Source: Fragilaria crotonensis (Eukaryota; Bacillariophyta; Fragilariophyceae; Fragilariales; Fragilariaceae). From it: DNA of 64,000 bases. Of this stretch, positions 42,811 to 54,480 are shown piece by piece; position 1 is the stretch's first letter; each line of letters begins with the position of its first letter. The translations under genes were made by a program, and so were the position numbers. The stretch spans positions 1 to 64,000 of the forward strand of contig JAKSYS010000207.1 of the NCBI GenBank assembly GCA_022925895.1. Reading direction: 5' to 3'. The notes beneath the pieces are model-generated. The model did not search any database and was not told where the DNA came from. It saw only the letters and a list, made by a program, of their open reading frames with translations.

Positions 42811-44454
42811 TCAAAAATCAGGTATGCCAGGGGAGATGCATGCTTTAGCAAGTTTGCAGACATCATATAGGATGTCAGCTCTTGTGTTGTATGCAAGGTA
42901 GAGTAGAGTGCAGACAGCAGAGCGGAAGGGAAGGCATTGTTGCTTTTGTTCGACGAGAGTAATGTCAGAGGAGGTTACGGGGTGGTTATCCTTGCTGAAG
43001 GTGTAGTCAGGGGGGAAGGGGGTATCGCGTTCGGGGAATTCGGAGTTCGGGTCATAATGTTGGAGAGTATTCAAAACGTAGCAGTGTTGATCCAGAGTAT
43101 AGCTTGAGTCAGAATGCTTGTGGATACGCATTTGGAGGAACCATTGCGCGGGGCCGAGGAATTTGACATCAAAGCGATTGCGGACGGAATCTTCAAATTG
43201 TTTTTCGATGGAATCGTTGCTTCCAGCGTAGAGCATATCGTCGACAAAAAATAGGAGACGGAGCCATTGATTGTGTTTGTCGTATTGGACAAAATAAGAC
43301 GGTTCGGAAGGAGACTGGATGAATCCTTGGGAGTAGAGCCATTCCGAAAATTCAATGTTCCAATATTTGCCGGAGTAGACGAGACCGTAGATTCCTTTGT
43401 TCAGTAACATTGGGGAGCCAAAGAATTTAGCGTATTCAGGGAAGTGATAGGCATATTCCAATGGTAGTTTCACGAAGTGGCGACCAATAACTTTAGCTTG
43501 GAGGTAGGCACCAATGAAGTCAGCACTCTTGACACTTCTTCTGGATGCACAGATGGTTGCAATGAATAGTTTGACCCCTCTTGCAGATGCACAGGGTGAC
43601 CAGGTGTCTTCATAGATGAGTGGTTCAACAGGTATGGGTTTTGGAGTGCCAGGTGAAGGGGTAGATTCAGCAATTTCTTGACGTTGTTCAAGGAGTCGTT
43701 GTTGGTTGATGGCTTTGACTCTTTTCAGGAGATGTTTCTCCAGGTTGCCACGGGCGACAAGGCAAGCTTTTAGTTTGTCAAGCTTGCCAGTTGCAGTTTG
43801 TTTTGCTTTGAGCACAAGAAGTTTGACTGGGATAATGAGTTCATCTTTGTGTGGAGTTTGTCCAAGGATGAAGGTTTCATGGTCAATGAGGTTCTTGATT
43901 TCAATTTTGATTGCATGTAGCCAAGCATTGCGTACATTGTCATCAAGTTTGAGGACAGCTTTGAGAGACTGAGGTTCTGGAGGATATTTGTCCACAGATT
44001 CCAGGGGGTTGGCTTGTGAATTGTTGGTGGGAGAGTGGTCAATTGTCATCATGGCAGAGTGAATGGGATCAATACTTGGTAGATCTTCATTGCATTCTTG
44101 GAAGTATATTGTCATCATTTTATGGAGTTGAGAGTGATGTTGTTGATGGGTGACAAAGTTGACTTGGTGTGGTGTGGGTGGTGTTGGACCATGTTGAGGA
44201 GTTGTATGTTTGATTGCAGCAGGTGTAGAAGGTGGTGGATCGTCTTCATGGGCATTGTCATCAGTTTCAGGGATGGCAGGGAGGGAAGAATGATGGTTGG
44301 AGGTATCAATGAAGGTAGGTGGAAGGTTCAGAGTTCTCTGGGGTGTTGCGAAGTCCATTCGGATTGAAGTGGGAGCGGATGGGTATGGCTCCAGCAAAAG
44401 GTTTGGAATCAAAACAGAGAGCGGAGTTGAAGTCTTCATCAAAGTAGGCATCAC
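42811..44454 (-). pseudogene. Element C RT and linker
   Basis: An open frame of 547 codons with DFIGAYLQAKVIG, GIYGLVYSGKYW and LLFFVDDMLYAG (RT catalytic box intact). The acidic linker with HQQHHSQL repeats comes first. It ends at a stop within the RT-RNase H connection. Confidence 0.9.
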
Positions 44455-45355
44455 GGGTTATGATGAGGCTTTGGGGTTGATCTGGTGAGTAGATTAACCA
44501 TCCTGCAGAGTTGTCGGGAAATCCAATGAAAATTCCGCGAGATGCACGTTGGAGTTGTTGCTTGTAGGTTATAAGTTTGTTGCGGAAAGTTGGTTCGTAG
44601 CGTTTGAAGAATGTTGGACATCCAAAGATGCAGAAGTTGGCGAGGGAAGGCTTGAGTTGGAAGCTGTATTGATAGGGAGTTGTTGGGTTGCCATCTTGGT
44701 CAATAACATTCTTGGCTGGGCAGACATTGAGGATTTGAACAGCATAAGCATGTGCATAATGGAAGAATGCACTTCCAAGTCTTGCATTGTTTAGAAGGAT
44801 GTTGGCAGTGTTGTGGACTTCACGCCATTTGGCTTTGCAGATACCGTTCATTTCTTGATGTTCAGGTGCTGCAGCTTCAACTTTGATACCAAGTGAAGTG
44901 CATTCAGAAATGAATTTGGCTGAGGTGAAAGCAGATCCAGCATCAGTGCGGATAAAACGGACGGATTGGGTGCAGCCAAGGAGTTCTGTGTCAGTTAGCC
45001 ATTGCTTTAGAGCAGTAATAATGGAAGCTGTGCTTTCAGTTGGTAGACCAATCCAACCTGTTAGTTTGCCAGGTGTTGTGACAATAAACAAGTAGGCTGA
45101 AAAGTTGGTATTGGTTGTGAGACCATAGCGGAATGGGTTGCACATAAGGTCAAGATGAAGGCGATGGAAAGGTTCAGTGCCTTGGCGTTGAGGAGTTTTG
45201 TTGCGGGCACGTTTTTGGCTTATCGAAATGCGTAGAGGCCAGGAGTTGTGATCAACAGTAGGTGTCAAGACATGGTCATTCCATGTTTGGTGAAGGGATC
45301 CGACCATAAGATTGCGGAAATTGCGGAAAGGGAGGTGTCGGTAGATAAGTTCCAA
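44306..45355 (-). pseudogene. Element C integrase, catalytic Glu replaced
   Basis: LHLDLMCNP and IRTDAGSAFTS keep the two Asp residues. Element A reads GICEAKW, but here the block reads GICKAKW (codon AAA, complement of 44834-44836), so the third catalytic residue is Lys. The zinc-region Cys pair is missing as in element A (WPLRISIS). The integrase would be inactive. Confidence 0.85.
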
Positions 45356-45486
45356 AGGTAGAGCGGTGACTGAACGGCGTTGATCGGTGTCAACAGGAAG
45401 TGTAGTGTCATCAAATGTTGTTCATCAGGTTCAGAGCCAGGGTCAGGAGGTAGGTTAGAGTTGGAGATTGTTGAGAAGGCTTGTTG

Positions 45487-46533
45487 TCATGAAGGGAGTT
45501 CTCTGGTCAGTATTGGCCAAGTGTATGTGGAGCCATTTGGGAGTTGGATTGTTGTGGCTCTGTTCTTGATCAGGACACTGAAGTTTTGAGTGCATGATAG
45601 AGCAGTTAAGGAGAGGAGTCTGTGGCTGAGGCCTTCAACATAGTAGACATCAGTGAGTCCTAGGATGGACTTGAGGCCATCATCAGTGGTGAAGTGGCAT
45701 TCAGTTGATCCTTTGTGGGTGGACATCTTGGTGCTGCCATCAGCTAAGGAGATTGGGACACTGCAGGGTTTGACATTGTGGAGGTTGCTGAAGAGTGGAG
45801 TATAATGGCTGGTAGCACCACTGTCAGGTAGCCAGTTTTCAAGATGTGGGGGACCAAATCTTTGGTATGGTGATTGGGGATCATCATGGAAGTAATCTGT
45901 GGCTCCAGAGTTGGGAGGAGAATGATTGGCAGATGAGAGATAATCTCTGTCAAGGAGAGGTTGGTTGATGGTCATCTGAGGTAGGTCAGGATTGGGCCAA
46001 GGGATGTTGGATGGGTGATCATCAGTATTGTCAAGGGATGAAGCTCTGAAAAGGCTTGATGGTGGTATCTTGATTGATCTGGTGAGTTTTGGTCAGAGTC
46101 AGTGATGGAGTAGGCACGTTGTTGGTTGCGTGGAGCAGCGTTTTCATTGTTGGATGGTCTTTGAGGGTTGGCGGAGCGATTGTTTTGGTTGGATCTGGGG
46201 TTTGTGCAGTTGCGCGCATAGTGGCCGAGGCGTCCACAGTTATTGCAGACGATTGTAGCGGTATTGGAAGGGTTGTGCGAATGGTTGTTGTTGGATCCGT
46301 TGGGAGATGGACGTTGATTGGGGCTCAACGTCGGTCGGAAAGGTGGTCAATTGTTTTGTTGAGGCTGGTTGGATGGCCGCGGGGAGGGTAGTGGTGGTCG
46401 ACGTTGATTCGAGTTGTTGAATGGTGGTCGTGAAGGATGTGTAGGGGGTCAGAACGGGCGCGAATGGTTTTGCGGTGGTCGCGGCGGTTGGTTTCGGTTT
46501 TGATTGTTGCTGTTGGGATTGGAATAAGGTCAA
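45487..46533 (-). pseudogene. Element C nucleocapsid and protease
   Basis: The CCHC knuckle CNNCGRLGHYARNC is at about 46210-46250. The protease block DSGATSHYTP follows near 45830. The two lie in different frames, overlapping near 45972. Confidence 0.83.
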
Positions 46534-47955
46534 AGGATGGAACTGAAAGCTTGTTGTTGTCTTTGTGTGAAGACACGTTGGGTAGTTTGGTTGTGGCGCG
46601 GTTGAAAATGGTGGGATTGGTTAGCACGGGCAGCGTTGGCGTGTTGGTTGTAGTTGCGGTGGTTCTGGGACGGGAGTGTGAGGCCACGGGATTCGTCAAT
46701 GTTGAGGAGATGGCTTTCGAGTTCGGCGAATGGTGGCAGAGCTTCGTAATTGAGTTCTGTGCGACGTATGTCGGCGTCGAAACGTTGATAGGATGCGGCG
46801 TAGAAGGAGTGATTGCTTCCACCACGAACGGTGCGTTTGATAAGTTCGGCGTCGGTGTTGGGTATTCCAGCATGATAGCAGTTGCGCGTGAGAAGGCGAA
46901 TGCGGTTGAGGTAGGAGGTTGCGACTTCATGATGTGGTTGTTTGATGGAGCAGAAAGCTTTGCGTGTTGGTTCAACATGATCAGGAGTTAGCGGAGCGCA
47001 GTGGCGGCGTAGAGTTAGACTTGCAGTGCGAGCGTCTGGTGGACCATCAATGATGTGTTTCTGGCAAGGGTCACAAACGTTTGTGAAGATCAAATTGTAG
47101 AGAGCAGTGCCAACAAAAGGGTGTGAATAGAACACTTGTTTTGGCCAAAGATCAAAGACTTGGCACGTCCACAGGGAAATGTTACAAACAATTCGAAGGT
47201 TGTCAATGAAGGTGTTAAAGTGTTGGCGGTGTGCTTGAAGGTCGGTTGGGTAGGACAATTTGCAATGGTTAGCACTTTTGGCGTACTTCAAAAGTGTTTT
47301 CGTGAGGTCTTCGATTGGTGGACAAGTGAAATCGGCTTGCGTTGATGATGTGAGCGCATCAGGGGATGTGTGTTGAATGTGCTTGGGTTCTTGTTCTGAA
47401 TCATGGTCTGTGTCCTCATCAAAGAAGGTTTCAACAGTGGGAGGGTATGTGAAGGTTGCATGGGTCGCCTGGTGGCGCGGAGTTGGGCGTGTTGCAACGA
47501 ATTTTGGTGCATTTTGGGGGTTTTGGTCGTCGTTTCCAGAATTGGGTGATTTTTGCGTGTTTTTGGCAGATTTCGTACTGGGAGGTTGAATAATTTCGTT
47601 GTGTTGAGTTTGGGGTTGCAAAAGATTTTGCGACGGATTTGGTGGCTGGGGGTTCGAATTTTGGGGTGGGAACTTTTTGGTAGGTATAATTTTGGGTGTC
47701 GTTGAAAAAGTTGTCGAAATCGGAGGTTCTGGGTTCGAGTCGGTGGTGGCCGGATTGTGAGGTAATTTTACATTTTTTGGCGTGAGAATGCCTGAAAATG
47801 CGTCGGAGAAGCGTTTTAGAGGTCCAGTTGTTGATTTCGCAGTTGGAGACGAGTTAGAGGGTGTTTCGGTGTGTGAACTGCTTGTTTCGGGCGAGTTTGG
47901 TGGTAAAAATGCGAGATTTGGTTGAGTTCCGGGCAGTTGTTGAGTTGAATAAAAC
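46530..47955 (-). pseudogene. Element C gag with the tail of ORF1
   Basis: The frame open from about 47955 carries the Ser/Pro/Thr ORF1 tail (GPLKRFSDAFSGIL) fused in frame to Gag. Gag then reads PPIEDLTKTLLKYAK, NVCDPCQKHIIDGP and ELESHLLNIDES. This shows that ORF1 and Gag are one polyprotein in this family, whereas element A has a one-base shift between them. The 5' end is truncated. Confidence 0.8.
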
Positions 47956-47959
47956 CTAC

Positions 47960-48290
47960 CGTTACTACTGGAAATCCATCATTGTGGGGCAGCATGGCAT
48001 TAGTGATCAGGATAGAACAAAATTATAGGCTAAGCTCGGAGAAATCCCATACGGTCTGGCCGTAGCCCAATATAACGCAGACACAGTAGAATTCGTGCAG
48101 TCCCCGCGAGCAAAATACCGATCCATCGGTGATTCGCTCGTCCCCGGATTCGCACTCCGCACAAAACACCTGAAATCACATAACACCAGAGGCCGTCCGG
48201 ACATCCATCTCCAAATAGTATTAGCCCATCCACACCTACGCTCGTAGGCCAAGGCCAGCAACCTGCTTTGCAGGCCCAAGAGCCATCCCA
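47960..48290 (-). repeat. Remnant of the 3' LTR of element D
   Basis: Directly downstream of the D pol stop (48291-48293), a non-coding stretch on the minus strand begins near TGGCTCTTGG. It runs to the junction with element C near 47955. No partner LTR is present, so the ends are approximate. Confidence 0.45.
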
Positions 48291-49899
48291 TCACCATAGG
48301 ATGCGTTGCGATAAATCCCGAAGCTTCGGCCCTGCCAAGAGTTTCGTAAAGATATCTGCCAGGTTAGTCTCACCATCTTCCTTAGCAATTCGCACCGTCC
48401 CCGCAGCCTGAGCCTCGCGAGTGCGATGGTACGCGATTGCCTGATGCTTCTTCTTCAAGGTCGACTCCGGCCTGGTGGAGTTCTTGACGACCGCTTCATT
48501 ATCACAAAAAACATTGCAAGGATCCTCAATCGGAACACCCATCATCCTTAACTTGTACCGCAAACCCTCTATCAACTCAACTGCAATCTTTATGGCGATA
48601 AACTCCGAGCCAAACGTGGAAGATTCCACCGTGTTCTGCCGCTTGGAGTACCATATAATCGGTGCGCGATTGATATACAGGATCACGCCAGTGTGTGACC
48701 GACGCGTTAACTGACAACCTGCATGATCGGCATCAACAAAACAAGTCATCATAACTGGCTTCCCTCGCGGTTCAGGCATGTTCTCCGGTATGGCTTCCTT
48801 CGCGTCAGGATAATACTTCGACCGATCTTGCGTGGCAAATCGTCGCGGGTCATAGCTTGGCTCCGTGTCGTCAAACACCATCGTCGATCGGTCGTACTGC
48901 TTCAAATAAGCAAACACATGGAACAATTGTTGAAGATGACCCTCTCTCGCCGACACGAGATAACGTGACATGAGAGAAACCGGCATCAGTATGTCCACTT
49001 GCCCGAGTTTGCAGATCCACCTCAGCACGCCGACCAACCCTTGGTAATAATTGAGTCGCTGCGCATCCAACTCCGCCGTTTGATCCAGCTCCGGTCGATA
49101 ACCCTGACTTAGTGGAGTCGTTGTGCGTTTCGGCAACCCCAACCCCACGTTCTCCAACTCCGTCTCGACGTCCTTGACAGCCCTCGACACATACTTGGAT
49201 GATGACATGGCCCACCTGATCTTCCCCGGCTCATCCGATTCGGGTATCTTGAATTGCTTCACTTCGGCCCCAAGATATACATCAGGTGCCTTAACGCTTC
49301 CATCATTCAGCTTGTAGACCTTTGACAAGGCGTCCATCACATTCTTCAGATTCGTATCGAGACATAGGATGTCAGCGACATACGCCAAGACATAACTGTA
49401 GAACTTCGTTCCGTCGGCCGTCATTGCGGCCTTCATCCAAACGTCCGGATCCGCTTTGCAGCTGACATATCCCATGTCCCGAAGCGACGCGGCAAGATGG
49501 TCCCTGAATCGCGCTCCCGACGACTTCATTCCATAAAGTGCACTCACGATCTTCACTGGTCGTCCTCTCAAATCGGGTGGGAACTCCAACCCGGCAACAA
49601 CATATAGCCTCTCATCAGTCGGTGCCGAGAGATAAGCATTTTGGATGTCTGCCGCCAAGATATCAAGTCCGTTCAATGCTGCAAGAGTGAACGCGATCCG
49701 AACGCTATCACGTGACACGACACTCAAGAAGGTCATCTCCTTTGGTACTTCGTGTTTCGCACCATTCAGGACGAGTCGCGCCTTCCTCGTTAGGTCAAAT
49801 TTGATGTCAAATATCATGTGACATGTTGCCTTCGCGTACCCAACAGGCGGACTTGGATCGTCGCTGAACTCGAATGCCACCATCACGATCCTCATTTCC
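48291..49899 (-). pseudogene. Element D reverse transcriptase and RNase H
   Basis: One open frame to the stop at 48291: an IVMVAFEFSDD start, then DIQNAYLSAP, ALYGMKSSG and LAYVADILC. The catalytic box should read YVDD, but it reads YVAD (Ala codon GCT, complement of 49374-49376), so one of the two metal-binding Asp residues is lost and the RT cannot work. RNase H (FVDADHAG, FCDNEAVV, LADIFTK) is intact. The N-terminal part of pol lies beyond the LINE. Confidence 0.88.
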
Positions 49900-49994
49900 C
49901 ACACAATATTTACTTCTGAAACTCGTAAACACGTTCTGTCCGTCGTCCGTTTTTTACGTAGGTTTTCTTGTACGTTTTGTTGCAACCAACCACC

Positions 49995-52940
49995 ATGACC
50001 GCAGGAAAGGAAGCTCCGCTATCCATCGCCCTAACAGGCCCTCACGATCCTGACAACCCGACCTTTGGATTCCGCATCGAACACTGGGCCGACCAACCAT
50101 CAGCAGAGAATTTGAACCCCAGCGAGCTCGAATCTCATTATCGGCGTCTTGCAAATGCCGATGCCTACCGTCAACATGGTGACAAGGTCACCTGGAATCG
50201 CTACCTGAACCTCGGCTACTACGCCTTTGATGACTGTAAGGAGTTTGTCCATCATTGGTCCAAGTTTGACGAAGACCCAATTGGCTGCCATCGGATGATC
50301 TGGTATAACTTTATGTTCCATGTCGATCGTAAGCTCGACATTTCTTCCACTCTGCAGGCGTGGGCAACGGGTATCTCGCAGCCATATCTCCAGACCTTTG
50401 CTCCCCATCATCTTTCTATTGATACGAACGTCTACTCCTGGAAAGGCTTACTTGCAGACCAAAGCATGGACATCGAGTCTGCCACACCATGGCAACAAGT
50501 CACCAGAGTACGCCCAGCTCGCGAACGATCCCAATCTACGGAAAAGAAAATCGCCTCCAAGTTGACTAAGCTTACCAAACCAACAAAGAACCCTAAACCC
50601 GTCCCAAAGCCAACAACTGCACCACCCTCCAATGCAACCTCCATCACTCCCCAAGCGCAGCGCGTTATCCTCCAACTCTTCCAGCCCCAACACAACCCCT
50701 CTCCTCCCCTGCCGTCCCAGCTTCTATCATCACCTTGGAATAAAAATCAATCCGACAACAGCACATTCGCATCCGATAGGTCGGAGGATGCAAAACCTCC
50801 TGCCACAACGGCTTCGGTAACTGCACCAACCAACGACGGCACCCATCGATTGACAATCCGCTGGACCCGCAAGGATGATTTCCATGTACTAAACCCAAAC
50901 CCAATCGCCTGGTTAACCGAAGCCCTTACTCTTCTCCAGGGACTATTCAACAGAACAGACGGAGTGTTTTACAGATGGGAAAGCAAAGATTTAACACAAT
51001 CCCGAACTATTGACCAAATGACAACAAATGATCTTCGAGATTTCATCTCTCCTACAATCACTTCGTTGGACACCACCTTTCAATTCGTCTTCGGTCTCCG
51101 CTTTGCCTTTCAGACCAACTCCCCATCTCAATGGCGCTCCTCAGCATCCACACACCGCGCTCTTGAGACACATGACGCTACGATCGGATTCTCAAATTCA
51201 ACTTGTGCTAGCGGAAAAATGGTAATCGCAGGTTATATTTTACTTAAGGCGCCAAACAGCACCCATCGGATTCACTATATGAAAAGCCTGAGACAGCAAC
51301 TTCCTCCTCACACTCCTTTCTTTGATATCATCCTCCACCGCAACACCCCCATGGAACAACGTATCGATCATCTAGCGGTTCGGTGCGGAGAGCACCACGT
51401 AGCTCCCCTAACTCAGATCCTATCGGCACATCTAACGAGCAGTCGCACCACAGCACTATTTCTATCAAGATTGGCCTTCGCAAATTTGACACAAGAACAG
51501 ATAAAGCGATATTTCCTCCACCACGAAGCCTACATTAAGTCCCTAAAATCCATCCAACTTCCTATGTACTTGATGAACTTTGATCAGGTCCGAATCGAAA
51601 CTTGGGGTACCGGGGAAACCACTTCGCGCACCACTCGCGAATGGGCACAGTCCCTTCTATCATCGGACAACGTGCGCTGCGACGCTGTGAACGGAGGATA
51701 TGACGAAAAACCATACCTCCTCGTTCAAGCTGAACAACTCGCCTTTGTTCAGAATGCTCTTCGGGCGTACAAGCTCCGTCTGAACCCGCTTGGACATCGA
51801 GAAGCTCGTTTCCGAGACAGTCTACCAGGTCTACCAAACGTTATCCTTATTGACTCTTCCACTCAGCAGACACTTGACTTTCTGGAAGGTTTATCTTCTT
51901 CCGATATTTGGCAAAGCGCACCAGACTCAGTTCGACAGCCAGCAACTGACATCCCACAACAGACAAATACCCAGAATTCGCAATCCCAGCAGACACCACG
52001 CACAGCCTCCCCCCACACAGGCCCTAAACTACCACCACCTCCCCGCCCAACACCACCACAGAAAAGCTCATTGCGGGCACGAAGTACCTACGGCACTAAT
52101 AACAATTCAGATGACCAAACAGCCTCAACCCACTCCGCCATGACTCCTTCACAGTCAGGCACCGCACGAATTCATGACCTGGAATCCCAATTGAGGCAGC
52201 TCCACAGCGCAATCAAACTTGACTCCACGGCGACCAACTCCAGACTCTCCGAAATCGATACTCAACTCTCCAAATCAATGGACTGTCACCAAACGACGGT
52301 TCACTCCATTACCGATCTCCGTATCCAAATACAGCAACTCACCGGTATCATTACCAACATGGCAGACCGCTTCGATAATTTTCCTCCTCTCATCCCGCCA
52401 GAATTCCTCGCCCTCGGAAGAGTACCTGACCAGGAGGAAGAGCCGCGTGCCGAAACATTCATGGATACAAGTGGGACGGGGATCCGTCCCCAGCTGCGGC
52501 GGCACCCACTCAAACATCCAACCTACCACCTCATAACTCTTCCATGTCCGTTCAATCTCGGTCCTCTACCTCCACAGGGACAGGATCTTCCAGCTCATCC
52601 CTCCCACCTCCACCACAACAAAAGAAACCGCGTACTCTGCACTCCAACATGGAACAACTTTCACTCGTTTCTGGCAATACAACCACAGCGGAAGCTCCAT
52701 CGACGCCTAACATCACCGATATGGCCACAATGCTACCAACGCTACGCACTCCTCCACTACTGACACACCTACCGCTCCACCGTCCCAACCCCATTCTACC
52801 GATATCCCTCCTCACCTACGGGTTCTCTCGACTCATTTGACGATATCGAGGATGATATCCTCTACCCTCCCGCAGCACTCCCCGATCTGGATCAGCAATA
52901 CAACTTAACCCCTGCTCCTGACGGTGGCGCCAAAGGGTAA
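49995..52940 (+). pseudogene. LINE ORF1
   Basis: ATG at 49995 (CACCATGACC context) opens a frame to about 52480. The first 170 residues look folded, with WADQPS and WYNFMFHVDRKLD. A Pro/Thr-rich linker and a second folded region (around residues 290-610) follow. A helical coiled-coil-like segment comes near 2190-2390 bases from the ATG. Several shifts near 52480 and later disturb the end, but the natural frame reads PAPDGGAKG and stops with TAA at 52938-52940. It would bind element RNA. No RRM or CCHC motif is recognised. Confidence 0.65.
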
Positions 52941-54480
52941 TGTCAATCCCAAGCTCTCCTCCCACTCATCCCGACTCCTCGGTGTATGAGACTCCCTACA
53001 AACCATCAAGCATCACTTCTCCAAGCAATTTACCAGCACAATCCAGCAGCTTCCTCGGCATAAACGATCCAAAGCCACCACACCATCAAAACAACTATCT
53101 CGCCCCAATTCCTTCTTTGTTACAGGCCGCCCGGGGCGCTCAATTCACCACTCCACAGGACGCCGCGCCTAGAAAGTTCTACGGAGATGATGTATATCTT
53201 AAACATCCCGACGCGTTTCGAATTTTTTTCCAAAATGTGAAGGGCCTGACATACTCTTCTGGGTGCGAGGATTACAAATACTGTCTCCACAACTTGTCAA
53301 CACTCAGTGTCGACATTGCAGGCTTATCTGAAACCAATACACCATGGAACCAACTAGCTCATTTACAATCTGATTTCCGCCGGTGTTTACGCAGGCAATT
53401 TTCCCAATGCAAAGTCGAGTTCGGATCACCCTCGACAGAAATCGATCCGGTGAAGGTCACGGATGTTTATCAGGCAGGCGGGAATCTATCTTTTGCTCAT
53501 GGCTCTCTAGTTCCTATGCTCTCGGGCGACTCAAACCTCCAGGATCCGAGTGGACTCGGAAGGTGGAGCGGACTTACATTCCGTGGAAAGCAGAGCCAAT
53601 ACTTCACCGTATTAACGGGGTACAGGACATGTCGCGGCAGTATATCTTCCTCCTCCCTGGGCAGTACATATCATCGAGAGTACTCCTTTATGAAGGCAAA
53701 CGGAAATAAGCAACCGGATCCCCGACAGGCATTCTTCACCGACATTACAATTCTGATTACATCTCTTCAAGCACGCCAGCACTCCGTTCTCCTAATGCTG
53801 GATGCCAATTCTACCCTTTACGATGCGGGTTTCCTCGAAATGCAGACAACCTGCCAACTGCAGGATCTCCAGGCAAGCAGTCCAGCAACATCAACATACA
53901 TGGGTGCCCTCGATCGACGGATTGATTTCATGCTCGGCTGCTCGAAAGTGGTGTCGTCGATGAGACAACAGGGCACTCTATCGTACTATGATGGCCCCCT
54001 TTCCGACCACCGAGGACTTTACGTCGACCTCGATCTCCACTCCCTTCTTGGATATACTCCACAAACGTTCACCATTCCCCGATCGGACATGCGTTTATTG
54101 AAAGCCGGCAATCCCGAACTGGTCGAAGACTACGTGACAAGCATGCATAAATACTATCATGACCACGACATGACGGCGCGCATCAACTGGCTCTATGATA
54201 CCCACAAGACCATGACGCGACCTGCAATCCGCCGTATTCTGGAAAAATGGGACTCGGACCAAGGAAAAGCGATGCAAATGTCCGAGCGTTCCCTTCAAAG
54301 AACCCCTCAACGACACCAATGGTCACCCGAACTCCGAAACGCAGGACTCCTCCGCAGTTACTGGCGATTGAGACTTCAGGACGCTCAGCAGCAGACCAAT
54401 CACTCCTCAAAATCGATCGCCTCCAATCACAGATCCAACAACACAACCCAACATATGTATTTCCCTACGTCAGACCTTCC
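52940..54480 (+). pseudogene. LINE ORF2, endonuclease part
   Basis: ATG at 52940-52942 overlaps the ORF1 TAA as TAATG. The domain has FRIFFQNVKGL, DIAGLSETNT (metal-binding Glu), VLLMLDANST (Asp-Asn pair) and GPLSDHRGLYVD, the SDH triad of apurinic endonucleases. This enzyme nicks the target for priming. Homology continues to about 54450, where the frame is lost. Confidence 0.88.

Larger units (their letters stand above)
41831..47955 (-). mobile_element. Element C: 5'-truncated relative of element A
   Basis: Minus-strand gag, protease, integrase, RT and RNase H are closely related to element A, in the same order, with the same AAGAGGGG tract. The ORF1 tail is open from about 47955 down, showing that C once had an ORF1 too, but everything before it is missing. 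The break near 47955 abuts the LTR remnant of element D. Many frame shifts are present. Confidence 0.88.
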
